A stretch of DNA of 64,000 bases from contig CM040434.1 of the NCBI GenBank assembly GCA_022702705.1, positions 18,395,771-18,459,770 of the forward strand, read 5' to 3'. This DNA is from Papilionanthe hookeriana x Papilionanthe teres (lineage: Eukaryota; Streptophyta; Magnoliopsida; Asparagales; Orchidaceae). Both the position numbers and the translations under genes were made by a program. Shown here piece by piece: positions 11,301-20,400 of this stretch. Each line of letters opens with the position of its first letter. Position 1 is the stretch's first letter. The notes under the pieces were generated by a model. That model did not search any database and was not told where the DNA came from. It saw only the letters and a list, made by a program, of their open reading frames with translations.

Positions 11301-14300
11301 TGAAATATGGATAAAATAAAACAAATGTCAGATATAAGATAACTCAACTAAACTTCTCTCATCGACTGAAACAGGATAACATCACATTTGAAGGAAGGTA
11401 AACATAACAACAACACCACTTGTCCTCTGATAAAGACATACTTTAGAATGACACTCCCATAACACATGATGAAACATAACACTCATCAATCCTTAACAGC
11501 ATCAACATTAGTCGTAGGTTCTTCAAGCTCTTGGCTAGTAAGAGAAGAAACTCGAGGTCGAACTGGTTGTACTGATTGAACTTAAGTAGGAGCTAAAGCT
11601 ATTGACTCTATCTTTCTCTGCCCACCTGCAGTCTTCTGTGAAGGAGCTCCAACTGATTTATGTTCTTCTAACATTTTTTTACCAAGTGAAGGGCAATATC
11701 AAGTTATGTGACCAGCTTGGCGACACCAATAGCATGTATATGAGCCCATCAAACATTCACCTTTATGTAGTTTTCTACATTTGGCACCAATTTCTATGGT
11801 ACAACGAGAACTCCATCACTAATATATCAGAACTAAACTTGGGTTTCTTCACATTGAATCCTTTTGATTGATCCACATACTCTCCTTCATCCATACTCTT
11901 CCTCTTGCTTGTCTCCTTACGCTTCTGAATAAGCTGGAAACCAATCTCTACTCTTCCAGCCCACTCCACTATCATTGAATAGTCATCAATCCCCAAATGC
12001 ACAATGGTTGTCTAATTGAATCATTTAATCACGAAAGAAATTCATAACACTTATCTTCTACAGTAGTTATCAGCTATGGAGTTTACCTTCACAGTGCAGT
12101 AAACTCTAGTTTGTATTGCATAACAGACTTCTCTCCTTGTACCAACTTGATGAACTTGTCTTGCATCTGTCATCGAGCAGATAGGAGTACAAAACACTCT
12201 AAAAAGTTACAAAATCCTACAACTTATAAACATATTGGGTATGTCCCTAACTAGTCTTGACGCTGCCCACGCCACCACCTTTCAGCTTCTCCATTTAGTA
12301 CAAATGTAGATGAAGGTATTTTTCTTTCTTCGGGGCATGCATACTATCTAATATCTTCTATATACTCATTAGCCATTTTTACGCTTCAATCGGATTTTCA
12401 GTTCCCTTGAACAAAAATAGACGCAGGTCTTGAAATATTTTTAATTACTTATCCACAACAATAGTCTCACCTCCGCTAAATAGCAATCTAGACTCTTAAA
12501 TAAGCCGAGTCATGGCGACCATCATTTGAGTTAGAACATTCGTATTAACATTAACAAGCGATGCTTCTTCATTTTCTACCACATTCCTATATTCTTGAAT
12601 CTCAGATGTATCCATCAGATGTATCCATCTGCCTGAATTAAAATAATTGTTTAATTAGTATTAATTAAAATTTTCAAATTTTTTATTATAATTAAATTAT
12701 TCTTGGAATTATCTTATTGACTCTTTTGACGCGATTGTATTAATTAATTCTAAAACTTTGCTCTGATACCACTTTTGTCATGACCCGACCCAGGGCTTGG
12801 AATTAACCAAGACGGGAACAGACGGTCGGACGGTAAAAAATTAAACTTTCTTATATTTATTATAAGACTATAACATTTAACAATGAAAGAGCTACTAAAA
12901 ACTTAATTAAAGCAATACAATTCAATTTACCTTATTACTGATTGTCCCTGACGTCTATAAATATTTTCTAAGTTATTGGTCATCTTTTAATCAATTAAAT
13001 TAAAGCTAAAAAATTAGTTTAAAATAACAGTAAACTAACAGAGCTAGTAAATACTCATACCCCTAAATTATAGTCATTCAATGAAAAATGAGACAATATG
13101 TAGAGGTCAATTCGGATCAGCGGGTCGAGTTTGGGTCCGACCTGAAAATGACCCGACCCGAATAGGATCAACCTGAACCCAACCAAAATAATAAACGAGT
13201 CGAAAACTATGACCTAAACTTGAGTTTGACCCGCTAACTCGAACCCGACTCAAAATTTCATGCTTATTCAAGTCATGTTTTGGGTTTTCGGGATCAACAC
13301 TAATCGAAATTTTTCAAATCGAGCTCGAGTAGTGTTGGCGTGTCAGGTTTATTTTTGACATCGCTAACAATATGCATGTTAATTAAATTGTGTAAAAATG
13401 TAAGAGCATTTGGCAGTTCATGATAACATGATCATTCAAGATGATTCTAAACATTTATTATATGTTTTACTATATCATTGACATATCAATATTCTTTTTA
13501 AGTTATATATAACCATCAGAAAAATAATATCAAAAATTATATTATTTAAGGTACTTCAATGACAATATTATTTTCTATTTACGTGCATGAGTGCCTTAGC
13601 GTTCTCCCGCTAATACCATAAAGTGGTGACTTCATCATAGTCAGCACGCACATACAATCAATCAAAATAGTAAATCTCATTCTTATTTTATTTTCATATC
13701 ATTCGGTAACATAAATCATGCATTTAAATGACATGCAAATATCAATGACATATACTCAATATGATCAATTGAACTTAATGAACAACTAAAACCTATTTAA
13801 GAAGTCGTAGTGAATTAAACTTGGAATCAAATATTACTACAATATAAAAGTATAAGTAGTCACCTTTCTTAGTTTGTATTACACACTGATTCCCGAACTC
13901 CCAACCTTTTAGACCCAAATGTTCTTCAACCTAAATTGATGTTAAATTACCATTTCTCTTTGTTAAATACTAATTATAAATTAAGTAAATTAAACTCTAA
14001 TTAAATTATACCTAATCTTTCAAGATAATTTGATCCTCAATCTTGCAATTGTATCTCCCTTACTCAGTTATGTCTTGATTTCAGTACATTTATTATTAAC
14101 ATTTAAATAATAAATTAGAATATGCATATAAGATTCATCAACTAAATTATTACAACCACAACCTACCTTAAATTAAAAATCTGGGTTTCGCTAGACTTTA
14201 ACCATCCACTTCACAGCCATAACTCTTCCTCTTTCCTCGTAATGGAAGTTGCGAACTGGAAACTCTCCAATTTTGGACTTTATAGTTTATATTCAGTTTC

Positions 14301-16309
14301 AAGTAACTTTTGATTAACTCATTAATTAAATAAATACACACATATAATAGTATGTATGTACGTGTGTGTGTGTGCGTGTGTGTGTATTAACTTATTTAAA
14401 ACTCAATCATAGCTTCTTTTATGACTTCAGTCGTATGCCATATCTTCACAAAGCGAGCTCCCCTTCCTCTCCTTCATCGACCACGGTTTGACCCAAATAA
14501 GCGCACACAGAGACCTCTTCAATCGCTGCTCAACCCGACACCACAAGTGATCGACACTGCCTTCTACTTCCTCAATCGCGGCTTAACCCAGAGCAGAGCA
14601 AGAAGTCGATCTCCTCCCTCCACCTTCCTTTGGCAAGACGTCACATGCGAGGCTCCTTCTGGACGCTACATTTCCTCCTTCCTACTTTCCTACCAGTAAA
14701 CACAACATAGTATCGGCTTCAATGATGAGGCCGGACGCAAGACTCCTTGAGGAGGACAACAGCTGGGATAAGGAACGGCCGCTCCTTCCTCTTTCTTACG
14801 TCTCCTCGCTCGCTCAACTCCTGGGTGTTTCTATCGTTACAATGGTTCAAAAGAGTTGCTCGTCCCGATATAAGAACCTATTGAAACGCTTCGATCGAAC
14901 TGACACAACTCATAAAATTTATTTTCTTTTAATACTTTTTATTTCATATTTTAATTATTACAACACAAGCCCAACACATCTGACCTATTTACCATATGCT
15001 TATACTTTTCTTTTATTATTTTATTTTTTTTAACATAACCAAATTTACCCAAAAATATGACCTTTGTAAAGAAGAGTTGCCGACTAGTCAAAGAGATGAA
15101 GCTTTTTGGATTCAAAATTTAAACAAGTTATTTTGGTTTGATTTAGAGTTTTCAGATCAACAAAATCAAAATCCCGATTGAAATATTAAATAGGTCAACA
15201 TTTTATGCCTCAACGCAACCCGTGTCTTATTCAAGTTAAACCGAAGCCAAAGTTGTCCAATCGAGCCCTTCTCAGATTGATGCGTCTGGTCACCTCTAGT
15301 TGTAAGTCTATTAGAAGAGAAAGATTGATACAAGCTTTATTTTCTTCTCTTGCCAATAAATAAATATCATGTTTCCTCGCTTCTTCTTCTTAGCTGTTCT
15401 TGTTTTTGGCTCCTACGAGAAATTCCACATTAAAAGAAAAAAAAAATTACACACCTTGAGCCACCAACTCCTGGCGGTTTTGTCTCCCTCCACCAGCTCT
15501 AATGCAAGGCCATCAAGTCCCTCAATGTCCCATCTCCTCTCTATCTCTCTATTCCTGTGCTCGTTGGACCGCATGAATGAAACCTGGCTCCCCTGCCACT
15601 GCTCCGTAAAAAGAGTAGCCTCTGCCTCCGTAATAACCCCATTATTTTCCATGTAAGAACCATCTCCATCTCCACCACCTTCCACTTCCACCTCACTATC
15701 CCCCGCAATAAGATCCAGTATCTCTCTCGTCTTATTCCATCCGCAAACCAAATCATAGACCCCATTCTCCGGAACAGCCACCACCCTATTCTCCCCTTCC
15801 TCCCAAATGATGCCCTTCCCCCCATTGGTTATTACGACGAACTTGAACTCCACAGCCTCACCCTTTCGCAGATCAAGCTCGCATACCCATCCGGCTTCAG
15901 ACCACTGCATCGGCATCTGCTTCGTCCATGTCCCAAACTCCTTGGTCGAGCCAACAATAGCGACGTGCTCCCCGAAGTCCACCTGGTGTTCCAAGCGTAG
16001 GCGTAAGCGGGCCTTAGCGTTCTTCCTTAATTCCATTGGCCGCTTCTTCTCAGCACTGCTGAAAGGAGAGTGAGTTCGATTAAAACTGGGGGCGTTTACA
16101 AGATTATCAACTCACGGAATTTTTTGTTTCGTTTCTTACCTTTCTATAGCGGTGTTGCTCCTAAAGCGGCTGCTGCAGCGGCAGCAGAGTGAGCGATTTA
16201 GGATGCGGAGGCATGAGCTCTTAGTCTGCCGGGAAAGAAGATGGAGAGAGAAGCGGAGGTGTTGATAGAGGTAGGCATCATGGCTGCTGAGGGACGAAGC
16301 CATTGGCAT
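2208..16309 (-). CDS. GWD3: Phosphoglucan water dikinase, 5' part (4 exons, partial)
   Basis: PWD/GWD3 phosphorylates glucosyl C3 of starch already phosphorylated at C6 by GWD1, in the plastid, and is needed for normal starch breakdown. The exons join as 16309-16140, 16058-15455, 2763-2677 and 2339-2208, all with GT..AG junctions and an open frame of 331 codons. In order they give a Ser/Arg-rich, acid-poor transit peptide (about residues 1-60), a CBM20 starch-binding domain (about 72-168), a Gly/Glu/Asp-rich linker with the WQG..VSFMRSN block, and the start of the central region with CFEDGGHHRPNRHAEIS. The family is about 1,200 residues long, so the C-terminal dikinase with the phospho-histidine is outside the window. 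Intron 2 is 12.7 kb and full of transposons, but its splice sites are intact, so the gene may still work. The assignment comes from recognising the family sequence. Confidence 0.85.
2677..2763 (-). CDS. GWD3: PWD exon 3
   Basis: A phase-0 exon of 29 codons between TTTTTTGCAG and GTTTTTCTT. It begins LEVVHNLL and ends ALVYSAVYLK, matching PWD directly after the WW(L/R)K residues at the end of exon 2. It is 12.7 kb from exon 2. Confidence 0.85.
4009..4378 (+). mobile_element. 5'-truncated RTE-type LINE with 18-bp target duplication
   Basis: The insert is 4027-4360, flanked by perfect copies of acaggttgttcgcgtctt at 4009-4026 and 4361-4378. The plus strand reads the C-terminal end of a LINE reverse-transcriptase ORF, including RNRVGVAPVTDK and RHRWFGHIKHRP, with one stop. 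It is followed by a short 3' UTR ending in (TTG)5, the classic tail of plant RTE elements. It landed in LTR C. Confidence 0.9.
4718..4920. mobile_element. 203-bp MITE candidate with ~55-bp inverted repeats
   Basis: The left arm 4718-4773 and right arm 4866-4920 are imperfect inverted repeats; the inner parts, ending cctaaactttcat and its complement, match best. The segment is missing from the other LTR of element D, which proves it is an insertion. Superfamily is undecided because the target duplication is unclear. Confidence 0.65.
5525..6310 (+). mobile_element. Solo LTR of another gypsy element, with pol tail inside the LTR
   Basis: It begins TGATGCAAATG and ends ATGCATGTCA, flanked by gctct at 5520-5524 and 6311-6315. 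The corresponding site in the sister LTR of element D is empty. Its first 210 bp encode the C-terminal tail of a gypsy polyprotein (about 5526-5735, with ITRFRAKKLKEALNGLVQ), a tail known in plant gypsy polyproteins. The coding region therefore ran into the 3' LTR in the parent element. No other domain is present. Confidence 0.78.
6512..7588 (-). other. Internal region of element D, no recognised coding
   Basis: Only short broken frames are visible. The primer-binding-site remnant is at the right end and the purine run at the left. Confidence 0.5.
7589..8463 (-). repeat. 5' LTR of element D
   Basis: It begins TGTTCACTG and ends CATGTCA. It shares the G-rich ggttggagggtgttgg block and the acataaga/aaaccctaag block with the left LTR. 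It lacks both insertions found there. Confidence 0.7.
9901..11175 (-). repeat. LTR A, 3' LTR of element E (internally deleted)
   Basis: It aligns with LTR B at both ends (cagacggtcgg near 9911; the block with gagctccccttcctctcc; the ttattaca terminus). It lacks the middle of LTR B and has no hAT MITE, so it preserves the empty site at about 10181-10190. Confidence 0.7.
11176..11187 (-). promoter_or_regulatory. Polypurine tract of element E
   Basis: ATGAGGGGAGAT on the minus strand abuts the start (TGTAATAAC) of LTR A, where plus-strand DNA synthesis would be primed. Confidence 0.6.
11580..12615 (-). pseudogene. Ty3/gypsy gag pseudogene of element E
   Basis: Gag forms the particle that packages retrotransposon RNA. 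On the minus strand the order is right for gag: an N-terminal helix region near 12610-12480; the conserved FKGTENPIEAxKWL block near 12380-12430; KFIKLVQGEKSVMQYKLEFTAL near 12080-12160; and a Cys-rich end at 11690-11790 with CRKLHKGEC and a CX2CX4HX4C knuckle (CYWCRQAGH..). Several stops (one inside the knuckle) and frameshifts break it. No protease follows. Confidence 0.75.
12756..12771 (-). promoter_or_regulatory. tRNA-iMet primer-binding site of element E
   Basis: TGGTATCAGAGCAAAG on the minus strand begins four bases after the end of LTR B. The first 12 bases match the standard initiator-Met primer site of plant retrotransposons exactly, and this fixes the orientation of E. Confidence 0.88.
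13101..13366. mobile_element. hAT-type MITE with 8-bp target duplication
   Basis: This 266-bp insert has TAGAGG-TCAA at one end and TAGCGATGTCAA (inverted) at the other. It is rich in (c)ccgaccc motifs. It is flanked by acaatatg at 13093-13100 and 13367-13374. LTR A has the unoccupied site at the matching position (agcaatatac near 10181). An 8-bp duplication and short ends fit the hAT superfamily. No transposase is encoded. Confidence 0.88.
14361..14385. repeat. (GT)n microsatellite
   Basis: About 12 GT units with one GC interruption, inside LTR B. Confidence 0.85.
14963..15454. other. Intron 2 flank next to exon 2
   Basis: AT-rich sequence with no recognised gene. The end near 15270-15300 (ggtcacctctag) resembles the end of a ccgaccc-type MITE, but no partner end or target duplication was found. 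Confidence 0.35.
15455..16058 (-). CDS. GWD3: PWD exon 2: CBM20 starch-binding domain
   Basis: The exon carries the whole CBM20 domain, from RLRLEHQVDFGEHVAIVGS through FGTW and the IIWEEGENR strand to GVYDLVCGW, with the aromatic residues that bind glucan. A low-complexity acidic/Gly stretch and the conserved WQGSQVSFMRSNEHRNRE block follow. The 3' end is CTCAAG before GTGTGTAA. The 5' junction is a tandem acceptor, TTTCAGCAG, and both AGs keep the frame. An uninterrupted frame also runs past the donor for a few codons, but the match to PWD stops exactly at the donor. Confidence 0.88.
16140..16309 (-). CDS. GWD3: PWD exon 1: plastid transit peptide
   Basis: The first ATG is at 16309, with a second in-frame ATG six bases on at 16303; either could start translation. 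The exon encodes 56 codons rich in Ser, Arg and Leu with almost no acidic residues until the end, as expected for a chloroplast transit peptide. It ends GAAAG before GTAAGA, which splits a codon after its second base. Confidence 0.75.
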
Positions 16310-16376
16310 CAGCCTCAACAAGGATTTGTTGATGGAGTGAGGCGGGCAGGAGTGGTGGTAAATTTGACCCGTCCCA

Positions 16377-16384
16377 CTATATAG
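16377..16384 (-). promoter_or_regulatory. Candidate PWD TATA box
   Basis: CTATATAG on the minus strand lies 68-75 bp upstream of the first ATG. This is right for a start site near 16345 and a short 5' UTR. Retroelement sequence begins only about 200 bp further upstream. Confidence 0.45.
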
Positions 16385-16559
16385 AAAACCGTGAAAAATA
16401 GTTTTGCAGATAGACCTACGGCAGCCTCAGCATTTGTTGCTCCCGTCTGTTCAGCTTTTGCAAAATTGACTGTAAAATTATGAAGAGAAAATCATCTTTC
16501 AACACAATCAAGAATACATATATATATATTTTTTATGCATCAAAATTATAAGCACGAAT

Positions 16560-17440
16560 ATCAAAAAAGCAAGTAGCTGCTCAGTTGAGACTTGAGACGA
16601 CCGACATACGATGGCAGCGGATTCGTCAGCGGACTTTGTTTACGATCTCAGCTACTTGAACTTCTCATATGGTCAGCCGATCAAAACTACTCAAACGACC
16701 ATTTTCCATCGACGGAAGTGACTTTCATGCAACCGACCGCGTCGGTCGACCAAACCCAAAGTGTCTATTGATTGGTAGTCATTATACTTCACTCAAATTA
16801 TAACGCAAATCTAATATTAAATTAGCACATTAATTGCATTTAGGGCGGTCACCATAATCGTTCCCTCATTTCCATAATTGTACAATTAAGCCATTATAAA
16901 AATGATGTCAAAAGATAAATAAATGATCTTTTCTCTCAAGAACTCTCAATCTGCTCTACTCTCCCTCTTCTTCGAGGCTCTAACTCTCGAAGCATGTATT
17001 TTCAAAAGACAATTTAGTATCAAACATCTTAAAAGGTGATACGGTGAGTGTAGGCACAAAGTAGAAACCTCACAAAGAGATGTAGCATCCATGGAGTTCA
17101 ATAGAGAGACAGTGCGTCGAGACATCCAGGAAAAAGTCCAGGCATTGCGAGTGCAGAGGATGGTCCAATTTGAGGCTCTCTGGATGGCGATAACTCAGAG
17201 GAACATTCAACTGCCGCTCTTGGAAAGAGAGTCTCAAGGGCCTCTCTCACAAAGTGTTCCTCTCGAGAATCACCAACGCCCAACAGTCAAGTTGGCGATC
17301 GACCGACCGAAGGGAAAGAGGACTCCCAGCACACTGGTAATGCGGGACTACGCCGATGGTTAGGAATCGAGTAGATCAAGGGTTAACGCCCTGTCGGTCA
17401 TTAAAAATTTAGAAATTGTCGGTCGTCAGAATAGATATCT
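16560..17440 (+). mobile_element. Element K: LTR 3' part and leader, fragment
   Basis: TATAAAAA at 16895-16902 is followed by a CT-rich leader (ctctcaagaactctcaatctgctc) typical of a retrotransposon LTR start region. A 90-codon plus frame begins at 17091 with a charged, Gln-rich N-terminus that could be the start of a gag. It stops at 17363. A gtcggtcgtcag motif at 17419 recalls the sense strand of the 40-bp repeats of element G. The fragment ends where repeat L begins. I see no primer site, so family and boundaries are uncertain. Confidence 0.3.
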
Positions 17441-20400
17441 TGTCGCCTGCTTTAAAAATAGATTCAAGTTAACATATATGTATATATAATATTGGAAAGT
17501 AATGTTTTAATTTTGAAAATACAAGACCGAAGTGATCTCATGTGTACATTACAAGTCATATATCTAACCAGAAGAATAGATGTATTTCTTGATAATGAGG
17601 CTCAATTAAATAAACTATGCAAGTTACGACATCGGTTTTAGTCTGCGAAAACATTTATGTTGACCGACAAGTTCCCCTATCTAATATAAAAGATAAGATA
17701 TGGTTTATATTAAGTTGAGTCCTTCAAGTTTTCTATAAGGGCAAGCCCTTATAGTTAATTACATATTAGATAACTGAAGTAACCTAAGAAAACTCTCGAT
17801 TTAGATCAGAGGTAATGTCTTCATGAGTTTCTAAGTTTAGGGTTTTCCAAGGTCGAACATAATAATTTCAAATGGGAATGAATCAAATTCGAAATAGCTA
17901 TTATGGAATCCAAATAAAGGAAAGATAAGGGATGTCACGGATTCTGAGGAGAACCTCGGTGACTTTCCAAACTATCTTATGGTTTGGCTTCAATTTCAAA
18001 GAGAAATTATTTAATGTTTCATCATGTCAATTCTATTATGTAGGACTTACATTTGTATGATACAGATCATACACATATCCTGGAAGATAAAAGGAATTAC
18101 GTCATACCGAATTGGAATCCTAAAATGAGTTAGAGCTTATATTGCATAACAGGATTGTGCAAAGGCCTAAAGATAAGTTAAGGATTTATATCGCACTATA
18201 CGGACAACCTCAAAATTCTATTGCTTAATGTTTATTTCTAAGGAAAGTTTAGCTGATGCAGATCTGTTTTGTTGTTGTAGATTCATTTGCTCTCTTGAAG
18301 ATGTCCTTCTGCAGGTCCTCGTCGTACTGCCCACGACGCATGCACCAAGCTCATCGTTGAAGTAGCAGTCATAGAGTCTAAGGTTCAAAAGGTTTTGTCA
18401 GGTGTATTTCAGTATTTAGTTTTGGTTGTTGTTGTGATTATGGTTTTTATTTATTTATTTATTTATTTTAATTTAGGGAAATTTAAAATTTGATTAAAAC
18501 GACACCGGTTAGGATACCATGGTTCTCTCATTTCGGCACCACTGTTTTCTTTTAGATTAACTTAGTCTAATAAAGATGTTATATTCATTTAACACGGAGA
18601 AATCTCATTAGCAACGATAGATTACCTTACCTGAGGGATTCCCGTAATCCAAAAAGAGTGATTTACTGGCGTTCACTAGGTTCAAATGTGTATTTAATTT
18701 TTGAAAACGTATTATTGTTCAATTTGTTTTATTCTACAAGTATGTGTAGTAAGGTAAATTGCAGGTAAATGAAATGTACTTAAATGTAAGGTGCAATAAA
18801 GTAAAGTGTTGTAAATAAACTGTAAAAAAACGTACTTGGGATTTTTCCACTGCTGCATGATTAGTCCATAAAGCATAATATGATTTGCAGGAAAAATAAA
18901 TCGTAGGAAAAGAAAGTAAGCGGAGCAAGGAAAAGCCAATATGAAAAAAGTAGAAAAAAGCACATCATAAAAGACACAAATAAGTAAAAGAAAACTTGTA
19001 GTCACATATGAAAAATAAGACTAGGTATAAGACATCAGTAAATGTGGGGGCTTAGAGCTGGACTCTGTGCTTCCCACCCTTGCGTAAGAGTTACCAACCT
19101 GACAACATACAGAAGGCAGTCCTTACCTTGATCTGGATGACTAACCATGGACCTTTATAAATTTTCATCAAAATTCTTTAATTTTTTAATTAAAAGTTTC
19201 ATGCAGAGTTTGTATTAACAGGCAAAATAGATTTGTTTTAATTTTTTAAAGTGGTGTAGTCCACAGGTTAGTCACCCAAATCAAGCTGAGACTACTGACA
19301 ATTTAAGAGTATCGGGGGCATCAATCCCACCAATAGTCGATGAATAGTATTATTCCTCTCCCTTATTAAGATAGGAGATACCATTCTAGTAATCCCTCGT
19401 ATCTCTCATTTTGGCACACATTAACATTATCGTTATTGCCCCAGCCACGTAGACCTCAGACTTATACCAGTCTGATGATCCATATGTGGCAAAAAGAAAT
19501 GTCCTCAGTTGGTCACAAGGACTTAAATACCTTAGTGAATACTTAATTCCTTGAGCATTGGGTTATAAATGTAGGATAAATAGTTTAGGGTATTTCTATT
19601 GATTTAGGTGAATTAGCGAGTCCCGGGGCATAACTTGGTGGGTCCCTAAAGATTTTAAGGACGATTTTCTTCATCAAAGCATAATAGGTTCAATTGTCCT
19701 TCAAAACACCAAAAAGATCATAAAAGTTATCGGGGAAAGCCCTAAACAACTTTTACAATCCTTTGAACCGTTTCGAGTTCTTCTGAACTTATTATGTTGA
19801 TAAATCATTCATCCACAGTTAAGGTTTAGTGATAATATATTAACTTGTGTTCAATTAACCTTGATGTTTTGATTAACTCATGAGCAGGATACCTAAGTCT
19901 TCACTTGATGTTTTACTTCAGAATTATGTTGGTGGATGCCCCTAAGGACAAGCTTAAGCCATTAAGAATTCTATACCCATGATTAAAATTGGGCTCATAG
20001 TGTTTAAAGGTATTCATTAATTGATCATGTTTCTCTTTTCTCATTCTCATTAGACAAATTTAAATCAGGCCTACTCACTACTAAACCCTTAAATCTAGCC
20101 TTCATGGTAGATTTGCAATAATCAAAATGTTAAGTTAAATGAAATTTATTTCTCACTTAGGCTCACACTTATCATCTAATCACCAATTAGAGGCTCCAAA
20201 TAAGTAACTTATTATCTTCCTAGCTTAAGCCCACTATCTTAGTGTCATCCAATCCAGCTAACTTACAAACCTCAACAATTTATAGAATTATATTTTTACC
20301 CTTATTGTGAAAAGGAGGACAAGTTAGTTTCTACTTCTTGAACCATTATATTTCAAACATCCAAAAGAGTTTATTATGATCAAAATTACCCATTTACCCT

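Larger units (their letters stand above)
9901..14962 (-). mobile_element. Element E: gag-only LTR retrotransposon in PWD intron 2
   Basis: Order on the minus strand: LTR B (12776-14962), tRNA-iMet primer-binding site, broken gag, polypurine tract, LTR A (9901-11175). The internal region is only 1.6 kb and has no protease, reverse transcriptase or integrase. This is the layout of non-autonomous gag-only (TR-GAG type) elements, or a deleted copy. LTR A lacks about the first 35 bp of the LTR, where LTR C begins, and about 640 bp in its middle. It lies in the same orientation as PWD. Confidence 0.72.
12776..14962 (-). repeat. LTR B, 5' LTR of element E
   Basis: It starts TGTCATGACC and ends TTATTACA, 2,187 bp, or about 1,913 bp without the hAT MITE and its duplication. 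It is the longest copy of this LTR family here. Confidence 0.78.
2764..15454 (-). other. GWD3: PWD intron 2, 12.7 kb, filled by nested transposons
   Basis: The intron runs from the GTGTGTAA donor at 15454 to the TTTTTTGCAG acceptor ending at 2764. About 11.1 kb of it (3847-14962) is transposon sequence, described separately. The flanks at 2764-3846 and 14963-15454 show no recognisable gene. Confidence 0.8.

Noticed and set aside
14963..15300. A second ccgaccc-type MITE
   Set aside because: Only one end-like motif (ggtcacctctag) is seen; no partner end or target duplication.
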